In this document: piece after piece, positions 51,432 through 63,842 of the stretch
Position numbering within the stretch: the stretch's first letter is position 1
How the letters are laid out: every line of letters starts with the position of its first letter
The notes under the pieces: generated by a model
Told to the model about the DNA's origin: nothing
What the model saw: only the letters and a program-made list of their open reading frames with translations
Database searches by the model: none
Origin: Hypericum androsaemum
Lineage: Eukaryota > Streptophyta > Magnoliopsida > Malpighiales > Hypericaceae
NCBI GenBank assembly: GCA_963995505.1
Contig: OZ023180.1
Coordinates: 16,568,689-16,632,688, forward strand
Reading direction: 5' to 3'
Length of the DNA stretch: 64,000 nucleotides
Program-made: the position numbers and the translations under genes

Positions 51432-52338
51432 TCAAGCGAGGAAACCAAGTTTTTCCCCATTCTTCTTGGCCAGCCTGATCAGCCCCTGCCTTTGTTTTGA
51501 ATCTGCTCCAATCGACTTGCAGAATTCTGTAATCACCTGTGGATATCACCAAGTTATTAACCTCCAACCCAAGGCCTCAAAAGACATCGCGGAGATGTAT
51601 TAATGTATCATTTTGATACGTCCGATTTTATGTTCGAAAATTTAAACCCTGATCCTAGTCTCAAAATCAAATCAAATTGTCATTTTGGTCTATGTCATCT
51701 CTTCACGATTTTGCTAGTCTGATATTTTTGTGGACAACGAAAACCAATCTCTAAAAGAAAGGACAAGAGCCACAAAACGAATGTGTGGTCGAAAGCTTTA
51801 TCCAAGGGATCAAGATAACACTATGAAATACAAAAAGAAAACTAGGAAATCAAATAACCTAGATACTCATATTTCGCAAAACAATTTCAAGACCCAACCA
51901 CTTCAGCCATCCAAACAAAATTGAGAAGCAAATTAAGCCCTTTTTTCTATAACAGACATGTTTTCTCAAACTATATTAACTCGACTATTTGTATCCAACT
52001 GGCTAATATATAGTATAGTATGATGATGTTTAATTCTAAATAAAATTTATATTGACAGAAAACATGGGAACAGAGTTAAATAAAAGAAGAGATAGTTTGA
52101 GAACCTGGGAGTGCAAGGCAATGGCTTTGCCTCTGAGCTGGTTGAACGTTTTCTTGCCGACGATGTTACGAGTCACAACAACAACGGGCGCAAAGATGCC
52201 CTTCCCTTCATTGACATTCTTCATCACCGGAACGAACCTTGGTGCCCTCTTGGCCCCAACTCTCACGCTACTCGTTGGCCACGTCGACTTCACCAGCCCG
52301 CCTTCAAACCCTGTTGCTGAAATGGAAGAGGTGGCCAT
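51432..52338 (-). CDS. PGR5: PROTON GRADIENT REGULATION 5 (chloroplast cyclic electron flow)
   Basis: Two exons: 52338-52105 (78 codons) and 51536-51432 (34 codons plus stop), phase-0 intron of 568 bp; 112 residues. Exon 1 has a Ser/Thr-rich, Arg-bearing N-terminus like a chloroplast transit peptide, then MKNVNEGKGIFAPVVVVTRN and KKTFNQLRGKAIALHSQ. Exon 2 reads VITEFCKSIGADSKQRQGLI and ends RLAKKNGEKLGFLA. These are the family's conserved blocks. PGR5, with PGRL1, supports antimycin-sensitive cyclic electron flow around photosystem I at the thylakoid. At 112 residues it is shorter than the roughly 133 of the Arabidopsis protein; the difference lies in the transit region. If exon 1 is read through the intron, a false C-terminus ending at 52036 results. 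Confidence 0.95.
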
Positions 52339-53073
52339 CGAACCAAAACTACCCGAGTTGCTGGCTAGCTAGCTTGTTTCACCCTCGAGACGAGACCAAG
52401 CTTGCTTCCTTTCTTTGTTTAGTTTCTCTTCTATTTTTTAATGAGTGTGCAAGTCTGGAGAGAAGTCGAGAACTTGACATATGATTGGATTTTTTTTTCC
52501 TGGTTGTTAAAAATTGCGAGGGGCTTTTTTTTTTGGCTCAGGAAAATGTAGGCGGGTTGGCCTAAACTCCGAAATCTTGATGGTATTAAGATTCGATCTT
52601 GCGAGGGGCTTTTTAAATGGGGGAAGATGGTGGAATTCATGGGGGGTTAGGAGCCACAAGTTAAGGCTGGTTTGGATTTTTATGGAGACTTCCGTGCATG
52701 TACATGTATTTACTTGATGGCAAAATATTTCGCGCTAAACTTCAACATTGTTATGTCTTTAGGACCTAAAATTCAAGTCTTGTATTTTTAGAATAATATC
52801 TTAATTGTTTAATTTAAAATTAGTGACGATAATACATTTACTAGTGTTGGTTTTATTTCCAAACTATTTTTCTTGGCCCAAATTTTCCAATGCCCATAAT
52901 TTAGATCACCAAGATCTTTGTTTCACCGAATGGCCCACATCCCAAATTTCCCAAATTTGTTCACATTTTTTTTAGAAATTAGGGTTAGATTCCTATATAA
53001 ATACGAAAGAACAAATTCAAGTACATCAGAAATAACGAACTGACCGTAACCAAGTCCACGTCCCAAATTCGTT

Positions 53074-53217
53074 CACATGTTCTCTTGATTTCTTTGAGGG
53101 GTAAAAGCACTTGTGTGCATGTATATATTAAGCGAAAAAATCTAACACATGTTCTCTTGATTTCTTTGAGGGGTAAAAGCACTTGTGTGCATGTATATAT
53201 TAAGCGAGAAAATCTAA
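53074..53217. repeat. 72-bp tandem duplication
   Basis: Units 53074-53145 and 53146-53217 are almost identical, starting CACATGTTCTCTTGATTTC and ending near TTAAGCGA, then AAATCTAA. This is a recent local duplication. Confidence 0.92.
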
Positions 53218-53224
53218 ATACAAG

Positions 53225-53580
53225 AGAGCATCCAATTCTGTGATGGTGCGCAATTGCTAGGGAGAAAAGGCGTGCGAGCTTGGAGTCAGTTTGAACAATC
53301 GTTTTAGCTTGATGGACTCCGATTTTATAAGCTTCAAGGCAAGGTGGATTGCTTCCGGCTCCGCTTCGAGAGCCGAATGAGCCACCTTTGTGCACGTCAG
53401 ACTCTTAGCAGGAGGCATGTATCATTCCTTGCAACTATGACCACTGCAGATGAAGAGGAATTGTCCCTCCGAAGAGCATCACAGTTAAATTTCACGAGTC
53501 CTTGGGCAGAAACTGACCATGAAGTCTGGTTAATCGTCAAGTTGGCTTCTAGGTTGCACCAAGCACGTGTCACATGCAAA
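53225..53580 (-). pseudogene. RNase H-like (RVT_3) remnant
   Basis: On - the frame from 53579 reads WSVSAQGLVKFNCDALRRD, then SAVVIVARNDTCLLL, the start of a plant RVT_3-type RNase H domain as found in LINEs and in small host proteins. It then stops; a second frame continues with ALEAEA and, shifted, EAYKIGVHQAKTIVQTDSKL. The frameshifts show decay. No reverse transcriptase is nearby. Confidence 0.6.
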
Positions 53581-53761
53581 AATCACCTTAATTCGAAGTG
53601 CAAATCAAAAGATATGGTGGATTAACAAAAGTTTGACGACGCTCAACAATAAAACTAGCATCACCTCGTTTTGAACCTCTCCCAAACATAAACTACTCCT
53701 CGTAATCTGAATCAAACTCACCCTCCCAAAACAGAGAGTAAAAAGGAGAGAAGAAGACAAA

Positions 53762-54622
53762 ATGTGGTCCCTGGCGAGCCACGTGGTGACCACCCTATTC
53801 CTCCTACCGGTGGGACTAACCCGGCTGGTGGCGTCCACCTCACTCTACCTCTCCAACCCGACCCACTTCCGATCGAAGCCGGCCTACCACCTCCTCCACC
53901 CAAAATGGAACAACCTCCCTCTCTACTTCCTCCTCATCTCCCTCCCGATCTCCTCCTTCTCCCTCTCCTTCCTCTTCCTCGGGACCCACCGCTTCTCCCT
54001 TCTCCACCATGCCCTCCTCCTCCTCCTCTTCTGGGTCCTCGCCATCCTCGTCCTCCTCCGCGACTCCTCCGTTGACCCCGCCCTCGTCAACGACGCCCTC
54101 CTCTTCGCCTTCGCCGGGGCGGCCTTCCTGTTAGAGTACTGGCTCACCGGGGATGGCGTCTCCGGGATCGTATCCGGGGCGGTCTACGGGCTGTCCGGTG
54201 ATCTGGCGTTGCTTTGTGGGGTGTGTTGCCTGTGCTTGGCGGTTACGCCCGACGCGTTTTTCGTGGAGTTTTGTCTTTGTTGTGGGCTGGTTTGTAGAGG
54301 GATCTGGTCTGTGCAGTCCGGGTTGTGTCTGTATTCGGACACTTTTGCCCCGGAGGGATGCAAAACCGTGGCGGTGGACGGGGCGGGGAGCTTTGAGATG
54401 AAGTGTGATCTTGATGAGGATGCCTTGAGGGCTGTGGCATTGTTGAATCTTTTGTTTGTTGTGTATGCCATTGTGGTTGTGGTGCTTGGTCTGGGGCTCT
54501 ATGGTTTCTTGGCGAAGAGTAGGGGTTTTCCTAGGCATGTCGAGGAGGTTGGGACGTCCGTAGTTAGGGGTGGATCGGAGAGCAACTTCGTGCGTGGTGG
54601 CGCCGTGTTTGAGTTGGAATGA
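53762..54622 (+). CDS. TMEM45/DUF716 family membrane protein
   Basis: Single exon, 286 residues, GC-rich at its 5' half. It begins MWSLASHVVTTLFLLPVGLT. Hydrophobic segments lie near residues 8-28, 52-73, 82-99, 110-127, 135-160, 165-182 and 222-249, the multi-spanning layout of the family. Motifs include HPKWNNLPLYFLLISLPISS, LEYWLTGDGVSGIVSGAVYG-like and a GIWSVQSGLCLYSDTFAPEG segment that is typical of the plant members. Function is unknown in plants; some relatives are named from virus-response work in animals or tobacco. The terminal 30 residues are hydrophilic and probably cytosolic. The ATG at 53762 is the first in this frame. Confidence 0.88.
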   Translation: MWSLASHVVTTLFLLPVGLTRLVASTSLYLSNPTHFRSKPAYHLLHPKWNNLPLYFLLISLPISSFSLSFLFLGTHRFSLLHHALLLLLFWVLAILVLLRDSSVDPALVNDALLFAFAGAAFLLEYWLTGDGVSGIVSGAVYGLSGDLALLCGVCCLCLAVTPDAFFVEFCLCCGLVCRGIWSVQSGLCLYSDTFAPEGCKTVAVDGAGSFEMKCDLDEDALRAVALLNLLFVVYAIVVVVLGLGLYGFLAKSRGFPRHVEEVGTSVVRGGSESNFVRGGAVFELE

Positions 54623-56927
54623 TCGATTGGAGCTTATTGGTTATTTCGTGTCTTGTGTGTCTTGCACAATTCTGGTGTAGTTGACTTGTTGAGCTGTTGT
54701 TCGTTGTGGCATTGGGTACAATTTTGGTTCGGTAGAGGTGTTTAAATGTTGTTTCTTGATCCGTGGATAGGCATTTGTTGTTGATCATGTTTGACTTGAT
54801 GGGCTGAAATTTGTACTTCACCATTTTTAATGATAATATAATGGCGATTCGTTCCAAGTGTTCTTGTACAGTTTTTTGACTCGCTTTCTATCGGTTTGAA
54901 TTGTTTTGATGGAATTGAATGTTTATTCTTAAGCTGCTGATTAAGACACTACGACTTTGTGCTTCTCAAGCCTAAAGTAAGTTTCTTCCTCTAGTTCTCT
55001 TGTGGTAGGAAGGTTAATTGGGAAAAAATTTGACTATAAGCAGCAATTTTTTGTTGTTGTTGTTGGTAATAATGTTCTTTTGGTGCTCCTTTACTCTGTG
55101 ACTGTATTCGTGTTTACCGTTCTTCGTGGTTGTTAAATATTTTGCCGTTCAACTAATGGAAACTGAATATGGGTGGTCGTAGGTTGAACTGTAAGATTTT
55201 TTCTGGTATGTTAAGTAAGTAGGCTGAACTTTACAATCTTTGTTAATGACCTACCTACCTTTATGCTTGCCAAATATGATAGTCGTCTTGGTTTCATTTT
55301 CAGAAGGCTGTTGCTCTTCAAATGTTTGCCAAAGTTCTGTCTTCTCATTCTCCATAGTTAGGATTAGATTGCGCTTAAAAAGATGGGTGAGAAAGATATT
55401 ATCGTAGTTGCATTTTCAATTGTTGATCAAATGCAAGCTTTAGTGCATTGTAAGTCAAAGATCAGAGGCGAGAGATGACAAGCATGATGCTGTTGTTATT
55501 TTATTATCGCCTTTGTTGTGTCAAAGCTATGTTATATCTGAAAGATCAATGAAACTTGGAGTTTTGTAATGAACTAGTAATTTGTGATTTTGCAATTGTA
55601 GATCGAGCTCTCTGTGTTAGAAATGAACGAATCCTTGGTATTACTTCAACATCGCAATGAAAATCATTTTCATGTCTTCTGTAAAGCTCAATTTTGATTG
55701 TTCCAAGTTCAGGGATAACTGAAATTGGATTAGGACTGATTTCTTAGATTTTTTGAAAAATATTTGGTAGTTTAGTTTTGACGTTGTACCAGATGCTCAC
55801 ACCTAGTTTGATGTTTGGATTTGCAAGAGACGCTGGTATCTTGGTCAGAATTAATGAAATTGCAGAGGCATAGTGGTCATAGTGGAGTCTAATGTCCAAC
55901 TATGTGGTTGGCTAGTAATCATAGCTTAAAGATGCCAAAGTAAGTTTCTTTCTTTCTTTCTACTCTCTTTGTTGGTTTATATTACCTGAGTCAGAAATGG
56001 CATATTGTTAGAACATGTAAATATTAACCGCAGGCAAGTAACTCTACATTCTTTTCCCTTACTGTCTGAGAGGGCTGATCTAATCTAGTCTAGAATAGCC
56101 CATTGGAGAAGAAAACTTGGGAAGCTTTAGCCACCGTCTTCGAAAACGGCCAAAACCACGAATTTTGATTCGGAAATGAATCTGATTGATGCTCCTTTTG
56201 AAATTGCCCCACCTCTGTATGAGGGTTTTGTGCTTTGGTATTTTGACCACCTGTCCAATATCCGAACATCTTACATTTGAAGAAAAACAATAATGAAAAG
56301 AAAAAAAAAATCAAACAGTAGAGGAAAATGCATTTACTGTTTGTCTTGGTTAATGTTTTCTGCTGACTGACAAGAAAGCAAGCATTTCATTTAGGACTAA
56401 GCATTTTTGTTCTAGTAATATTTCATCGGTCTAGTTCATCATATTCTAGAAAGTTGGTAGTTTGTCAATTGGTCGGAATATTTGTTCTTATCTCTGGATC
56501 CAGTTGGAACTGGCTAAAGCATCGTACTGGTGTGAAGTTGTTTTTTACAGTTTGATGAAAGCCATATACCTTTCACAATTTCATTGCTTTTATCTTCTTC
56601 TTTATCTGCTTCTTGTAGGACCAGGAGAAAATGAGTACAGTAGGTTTGGGGTTATCAGTGGTCTTGACCGAAGCTTTTCTGCAATTCGTCATTCTAATTT
56701 TGACCCAGACGCACTTTTTATGCATTAGGAAGCACAAACTGTATAGAGTTAAGATTTGAGTTTTATGCTCATGACTTGGAAGTGGGTAAAAAGCATTCCG
56801 TTAATGACATTTTCTCGATGAATACATTTCAAGAAATGGCAAAAGATATATTATGAGGTACTTTGGTTCTTTTCCTGATGTATAGATAATGTGTTATTAA
56901 ATAATTTTGTATAAATTGTCAAGTTTG
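54623..56927. other. Gene-free spacer after TMEM45 gene
   Basis: AT-rich. The start will contain the TMEM45 3' UTR. I found no coding similarity on either strand; small frames at 56090-56314 and 56462-56728 resemble nothing known. The far right could hold the missing 3' end of the ARPC2 relic. Confidence 0.45.
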
Positions 56928-59848
56928 GCACCTTAACCAGATTTTCCGTACGTTTCTGTATTTTCGTTCGTATGAACCCTCTGGTGCACTGTCTAGAAGA
57001 TTTTGTCAGTCAAAAGTCACATGGAACCACCGAACTAATGCCTGCTTGCTGTATAAACTAGAAGGAAGCCGGTTTGGGTAATCCAGTATCTTAACGTGGT
57101 TTTTCATGTATGTGTTGAATTTAACAGACTCCATAACGTTTTCTCCATCTTCAAACTTTTAACATGACGTGAATAAATCTCCGGAATAGAACAGAAAATA
57201 TGTGAGTGCTAACATGCACAGTTCTCACATGTAGAGAACACCATAAATAAGCTGGTGAGTGAGCAGTTTATTGCTTTAAATTGCTCGAATAACTGATCTG
57301 TTGTTTCTCGTATTAATCGAGTCAGTTAGCAGGTATTGATCCGTTGTGCAGGGTGGTGCTTGTTGTTATGATTCCTATACAATTCTATCCGTGATTTGAT
57401 TTTAAGAATGCTTTGAAACTGATACCAAAAGATACAAAGCCCCAATTGGTCCTCAAATCTTCTAATGGATCTCTTCTCTATTCTGGTGGAGGAATAGGTG
57501 ACCAGGTGCATGGTGGTACTTCTAGCCCATTTTTCTAAACTTGCCACATCCATTAGTTCCTAATGTCAAGGAGCGTGGCCGAGCAGTTAAAGGAAACAGG
57601 ACGAGACTAAGCTATCAATGTTTATGTACCTGAAAAAAAGCAGTTGCGAGAATCAGACCAGAAGTTTACTGATCTTCTGCAGGCGCCAGGCTGTTAAACA
57701 TGTAACAGAATTCAGTAACGTCTAACTTAGTCGAGACTCGAGCTTTTGTCATTGGTTCAATTTTCAATACTAATGGTGAGCAAGGAATATAACTGTTGTT
57801 TCAACCTTGTTTGATCTTTATTGAAAAGACTGCTGAATTATACAAAGGTTTTGTGCACATGTCTTCATGGTTGGTTTTGGATTATATTTCTAGATGGCTA
57901 GTGCGGTGCTAGTTCTCACGGATGAGTTTGTTGTACCACTTTCTAAAAGACTCTTGACATAATCAGGCAACTATTTGTAATCTGACTTATAACAAGGTGA
58001 AGTTACTTGCACGTTGACTCGGTAATTCATCTTATAAGCTGGTAGTTTATTTATTTTCTTTTGGATGCTCATGTCCTGACTGATTAATTTGAAGCTTTGT
58101 GCACCCTTTTTTTCTATTTGAAGTTTGTTGGTTGGATCCAAAAGATTACATGCCTGATGACATAAAAGGGTTCTCTTGGATGATGGATGACGAGCTTGAT
58201 TGGTTTGTATATGCCTTCAGATGTATCCTGAGCATTTACATTCAGCGGCATTTCTTTCAGCTGGGAACTCAAAACTACCGCTTGGACTGAAGCAATTCTT
58301 CTAATCACCCTCTGATTCTGGAACAGAAACAGGTACAACGTGATGGTTTCAAGTATTAAACATGGCTGCGAGGATATCTTGACCTGGATGGATGTAGACA
58401 GCATGATATGTTTCGAGATTGTCATCATAGGGTTCGTAGTCACTCAAAACAAAGATCAGTGAGTCTAGACCTCTATATAAGTCAGAATTTTGATCACCCA
58501 AAACATAAGTCGTCTGGACCTGTATCCAAGTCAGAATTTTGATCAGCCCGTTGTTTAACATTGGCAACTGGATCAATGTGTGTCATCTATGTGAAGTTTT
58601 GAGATATGATTAAATCGTTAACCTTGTCTCTTTGACTTCACAATCTCAAGTCTGAATACTTGATTAGGACAACCTGCTCATTCTATTCAGATGGAAGTGC
58701 ATGATGTGTTAGTCTGCTTTGGTTGATTTGTTTTTGCTGTTTTTATTTGATCAAGTCGCCGATAGAAGAAAAAGGAATAAGTGTACAACTGCAAATTAGC
58801 TTTAGATTTCCTCAATGTCTATTATGCTGATCAGTTCCAAAATAAAAAGCCATTTTCGAGGAAATGACAACTTTGAAGAAAAACAAGTTAGTCATATTGC
58901 AGCATCGTGCTGTAAACTGGAACTGTTTGTAGCTAACCTTTTCCTCGTGGAAGCACGGAAAATAATTGTCCTAAGAGTGAGCTGGTATCCTTCCTTCTTT
59001 AGCAGGTTCGAGAGCTTCCACAGTGTCAGAGGAGACCTTCTTCACCGTTTCTAGAGCGTGTTGGCAACGCTGTTCCTTGCGACGATAGTGGAATTGATAT
59101 TGACAAGTAGTTATCATGTGGGTCAGCTGCAGATGACTCATCAAAATTATAAGATATATCTATTAGAGCTCAGTCTTTTCTGTTCAATGCCTGTAGGTGA
59201 AGCTCGCTAGCAGATTCTGGTTCTACTTCAGGAGAAGATAATGGTCTGGCACCCATGCTCATGGTGCATCTCAAAATGGGACTCAGGTAACATGCATTTT
59301 CACTCGTCTCAGTCTAATTGGGAGATACTTGTAATATTTATACTCGGTTAATCAACAGAAATCACGGCAAAAGATAACCTGAACATGGTATCCCACAGAT
59401 CCGAATTCATGTCTGCGATGATCGATTTCCAGATGCTTTTCAGCTCTGTCAAAGGGAAGTATTGATCATCACACATTTCAATACCGGAAACATAAAAATG
59501 TAATGCATTTCAGAGTCGATCAACGGAACTCATGTTCATCCATAGAGGACCTGATTGATTATATCGTGTGTTGAATTATTCTTGGTTAATCTGATACAGA
59601 CAAAAGCTAAAAGAGATCATTGAAGATGCTCAAGGTAACTTCTCTCTTTAATTATGAACTCCCTTCCGACAAATTGACTGTTGACTTGATCTTTGATCAT
59701 GTTGGAGTTGGGTAGGATTTCATTTTTTTTTTGTGGAGCTGTCTTACTAACAAAAAAAAAGTAGCACTTGTATTTAACTGCATGCTTACCGGTACAGCTT
59801 AAGCAAGATCTCCTTGAGTGCGGGTGACTCCCTCTCGAAGTATGCCAT
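56928..59848 (-). pseudogene. ARPC2 (Arp2/3 complex subunit 2, p34), unprocessed pseudogene
   Basis: Read on -: exon 1 at 59848-59790 (MAYFERESPALKEILLKLY), exon 2 at 59445-59379 (RAEKHLEIDH ending YHVQ), probable exon 3 at about 59286-59170 (SMGARPLSSPEVEPESASEL), then 59060-58930 (LETVKKVSSDTVEALEPAKEG, then YQLTLR in a shifted frame), 58420-58114 (IASVQAVVLSSQLKEM to HHPREPFYVIR), 57565-57421 (ELMDVASLEKWA, then PPCTWSPIPPPE and GFVSFGI), 57178-57088 (SRHVKSLKMEKTLWSLLN, then HVK) and 56996-56928 (TRGFI, then KR, ENLVKV). Lesions: a frameshift after EPAKEG, one extra codon before HHPRE, +1 at about 57520, TAG at 57478-57480, and a frameshift after WSLLN. Introns are retained, so it is a duplicated, not a processed, copy. 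ARPC2 normally nucleates branched actin. Confidence 0.82.
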
Positions 59849-60904
59849 CTTGTACGTTCTCCTTTCTCCCAGTTTTGATTATTTCGTAGTTACATCGCAA
59901 ATGTTACGATACAACATAATAATATAATAACCAACAAACAATTAATTAATTGGCGAGAAAATTAATTGTATAATATAACAACTGTGTATTGGAAAACCCA
60001 TGGATTGTTTTGATTGGGAGAGAGATTTGAGTCTAAAGCTAAGATCTTGAAATTCGGAAACTATAGAGAGGGGAGGAGAGGGCGCTTGGGACAGGACGGG
60101 GAATGGGTGAAGTTCGCCTCGGGGAACTGATTCGAGGACACTGAAAAACGTAAGGACTATTTTGATAATTTACCAGATTACATATATTATCATAAACTAA
60201 ACTCACTCACTTGCAACATTTGCGACGATGTTGTTTTTACCTTTTATGGCTTCGTTTTGGGTTTTCCCTCTTTCTTCTTCTTCTTAGTTCTTAATTACTT
60301 TTGATTTCTTCTTTGCATTTTGGTTCATGTAATTGGTATTTGCAGCGATATAAGTTTTCATTAATCATTTTTCAAATTGAATTAAATAATAGTAGATCAA
60401 AGAAATTTTCATTTGCCATTTTTTTCAAAGGCAGAGAGAGGAGGGGAGATTATTAATTTAGGGACTGTTCTAAAAAGCTAGGGAGTGTTTTATTAATTTA
60501 CACATTATCTCACTCACTTGTCATTTTTGCCATGTAGGCTTTAAAACGGCACCGTTTTGCGTCCAGCTAGTCGGACAACCCGAGCAGTGACTTTTAAATA
60601 CTAGTTGGGTCTTCATTTCGATGTTCAGATATCAGCTAGCCATTATCTCCTGGTCTCCTTCCCTAGTTAATAAAATTTTGAGTTCGAACTTTTGAAAACA
60701 CAAGAGAATTTTGTTATTTTTTTAAAATCTTATTTCATTCAAATCTAGATTAGTTGGTCTAATGAGCTAGATATTAGATGGTATAAACTAAAATATTTTG
60801 CTAGTTGTTGCCTCGTCTTCATGTTAGTAGCATTCACATAATCCGTTCAACACACTTCATGGACATAATAAGCATTCACATAATCGGAAAGAAGGGCAAC
60901 GTGA
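59849..60904. other. Spacer upstream of the ARPC2 relic
   Basis: No gene seen. AAAACGGCACCGTTTTGCG at about 60543-60561 is a near-palindrome of the kind found at MITE ends, but no partner was found. Confidence 0.4.
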
Positions 60905-61330
60905 CTAGCGATGATGTGGGCTCTTTAGAAGATTAGAAACCACCTGGCCGGACACTTTCTTGCTGCTTCCGGCTGGTCCTATCCAGACATCTCTCATCCC
61001 ACAATGTTGGAGTCGTTGGGAGTTAAACTTGGAAAGAAATACCAATAAAGACATCTCTCGTCAGTGGGACATCTCTCATCCCACTGACGTGCAGCTGGGC
61101 TTACGGAGTGCCGCTTCTCGTTTGTCCGTCGAGAAGCCAATAATATGACATTCCACACATTCACGAAGCAGTGTATTCGATTTAGTGTGGACTCTAGCTT
61201 TGTCACCTCCCCCTCCACGGGAGATACTCCCCTGTCTTGATCTAGATCTTGTGTAACTGCTAGTATCTTGCCTCTGATTGACTTTGATGATGAATGAAAT
61301 TAATTTGTTTCCTAAAAAAAATTAATGAAA
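60905..61330 (+). mobile_element. LINE 3' end (truncated)
   Basis: The C-terminal RNase H-like phrase FVRREANN is followed by a short 3' UTR and an A-rich tail (about 61310-61335), the structure of a 5'-truncated plant L1-type insertion. Upstream frames are broken. No clear target duplication was found. Confidence 0.5.
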
Positions 61331-62281
61331 AAAATAACACCGATTATGAGAAAGGTGACGAAGAATATTCCACAAAAGTATGATGAGATCATGAATAAAA
61401 TGACATCTATATTTATTAATTCATAAACTACTATGTTTTTTAAGATGATAATATACGTACTAATAAGGGTAAATTATTCTTACGTCCCTAGAGTTTGGTC
61501 ATCTTATCTTTAGCATCCTTCGATTTTCAGAAATAATTTTATTATTCCCATATTTTATTTTATTATATTCATGTGTTTATGTTATCACAATATGTTCCGA
61601 GGAACTCTACTTAAACGGCAAAAATGTCCCTGGCTATTTAAAAAAAATCACTCTTTTCTGTCCCTCCATCTTCTTCTTCCCACCTTCAACTTAAACAAAA
61701 CTCAAACTCAAATTCTCTTATTGAAAATAAAAATTAATTAAAAAATCAAAACTTGAAGAATCATAATTTTAAAAACTCCAAATCAAAACATAAATCCAAA
61801 ATCAAATGGTTGGCCTGGAATTTACACCAATTTAAAACTAAAAAAACGTCTGCCTGAATGTCTCGAGCCAAATTTTCCAAGCGCCGATTAACAATGGAAC
61901 ATGGGTGTACAGTAATTTATCGTTGCCCCTTTCTGCCCCTTCCTCTAGACCCTGGTACAGCCTAAGGTTGGAGATCTTAAAAAAAACCCACAAAGTCAAC
62001 AAAGAAATCACACCCCAAGGTTGGAGATCGACACCATCATAAGATTGGAGATCGATCCAAAGGTAACTCACCATCTCAATCCCGATAGTTTCTCTCTCTA
62101 TCTCTACTTTCTACACGCGAATCGATTAGGGTTCCTCCTGAACAAAGTGAATTGTTTAGCTCATTGATTCATGTGGCTGAATTTCTGGTTTTAGGAAGCA
62201 ATTAATTGGACATTTGAATTTGATGGCACCCTTATGGATTGTTGGGTTTTGTGATCTATCGTTAATTGGACATTTGAATTT

Positions 62282-63411
62282 GAGATAATTACTCTCAGTA
62301 TTCTAGGGTATAGTCAAATAGACTCTGAGGATCCTGTAGTTTTCTTACTAATTACTGAGCCCCTGTAGTTTGATTATTATTATACACTCGGGTTCCTGTA
62401 GCCAGAATCGTCTATTTTTCTGGCGAACTCCCCACCTGAAATGTCTAAAATGCCCCTAGACCCCTTTTTACTACCCAGTCCTTTTTCTAAAGCCACATTA
62501 AACCCAGCTAGAACCGTCGTCCTATAAACCCAGCGTCGATTCTTCTTCTTTTTCTTCTCCAATAATAGGACTACGCTCCCGGCGGCCGGAGCCGCGTCGA
62601 TTCCATCGTCCTCCTCTTCGGAGACAGGGAGGGCGGGGCTTGGGCCGGAGAAGAGGCGGAGGAAGAGGGCGACAGCGGCGGCCGCCACCACTTGGTCGAT
62701 CCCGCTCCCACCGAAGCTCACCACCTGTCCCACCGCTTTCCCGCCAAAACGCACTATTATTCCCTTCACTTCGTAACCGCAAACGGCCAGACGATGTCGT
62801 TTAGTTCACAAGCAAGTGAAGTGGGAAAGGCTACACACTCATTTTTTTTCCTTTTATCTTTGGAAGTGGCGTTTGTTTGGTCCTCGTTGTTACGTCGTCG
62901 TTTTTGGGACTTCTGCGATTTTCACTTTGTCCCGGTCGAGGATTTTAAGACGCGTGTACAATGGAAAGGATAAGATTTTTTTGAGATGGACTTGTGAAAC
63001 CCAGCTTCAGCGTTTATAAACCCAGCGTCGATTCCGCCGGGAGCGTCGTCCTATAAACCGTTCGACCTATAAACCCAGCTAGATAACGCTCGATTTGTTC
63101 TTTCGGTGACAGTTGGAGAAGAAGGAGGAAAAAAAGAAGAAGAAGAAGAAGAGAGAATTTTGAGGGAGGAGAAAGTAAAGGGAACTTGGTGTTAATGTGA
63201 CTTTAAAAAAGGGACTGGGTGGTAAAAAAGGGCTTAGGGGTATTTTAGACATTTCAGGTGGGGAGTTCGCCGAAAAAATAGACGATTCCAGTTACAGGGA
63301 CCCGAGTGTATAATAATAACCAAACTACAAGGGCTCAGTAATTAGTAGAGAAACTACAGAGTCCTCAGAGTCTATTTGACTATACCCTGGAATTTTGAGA
63401 ATAATTATTTC
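62282..63411. mobile_element. Mutator-like element with captured gene DNA (Pack-MULE-like)
   Basis: Inverted ends of more than 150 bp: GAGATAATTACTCTCAGTAT at left and GAAATAATTATTCTCAAAAT from the right, both followed by GGGTATAGTCAAATAGACTC. The 9-bp duplication TTTGAATTT (62273-62281, 63412-63420) is perfect. The core (about 62520-62790) is strongly GC-rich and looks like coding DNA on -. No transposase. Confidence 0.88.
62575..62769 (-). pseudogene. Captured N-terminal fragment resembling ABCG7 transporter
   Basis: The - strand frame starting at 62769 includes FGGKAVGQVVSFGGSGIDQV, then AVALFLRLFSGPSPALP and an acidic segment (SEEEDDGID). This matches my recollection of the N-terminus of plant ABCG7 (WBC7), before its nucleotide-binding domain. 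Nothing of the ATPase or membrane domains is present. The frame stays open to 62380 into element sequence, giving a chimeric 129-codon ORF. Confidence 0.55.
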
Positions 63412-63842
63412 TTTGAATTTTCGTGGGCTGGAACCATTTGCAGCTTTCTCGGTGTGTGGTTGGTGTTTGTGTTAACCACCGCTCACGAGCCTAGAGAAAT
63501 TTTCCCACTCTTAGGTTCTTTGTTGCTGTCTTTGGTTTTTAGTCTTCAAGTTGTAGTCCTTTTTTAATTGGTTTTGGTTACTAATAAGAAGGTTTGAGTT
63601 TGGGGTTGGTTTGAGTAGGTGGTGGGAGGAAAAAGATGAAATGGGAGGAAGAAGATGAAATGTGCAGATTTTTTGTTTTTTAGGGGAGAATATTTTTGTC
63701 ATTTTAAGTTGTCATTTGTCGGAGAAAATGACAGGCGACAAAAATCCGAGAATATAACAAAACTAAATATGAGAACGTAAAAATTATTTTTGAAAATCAA
63801 GAGATGCTAAAAATAGGATGACCAACTCTGAGAATAATTTAC

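Larger units (their letters stand above)
52339..53761. other. Spacer upstream of PGR5 and TMEM45
   Basis: Divergent promoter region of PGR5 (-) and the TMEM45-type gene (+). It includes a 72-bp tandem duplication and an RNase H-like remnant, listed separately. Confidence 0.5.
61469..63842. mobile_element. Outer TIR element hosting another TIR element
   Basis: The left end (GTAAATTATTCTTACG, then GTTTGGTCATCTTATC and GATTTTCAGAAATAATTTT) matches the reverse complement of the right end (GTAAATTATTCTCAG, then GTTGGTCATCCTATT and GATTTTCAAAAATAATTTT) over about 130 bp. It contains the element at 62282-63411. No exact target duplication; CTAATAAG and CTGACAAG beside the ends agree at 6 of 8 bases. 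Confidence 0.68.
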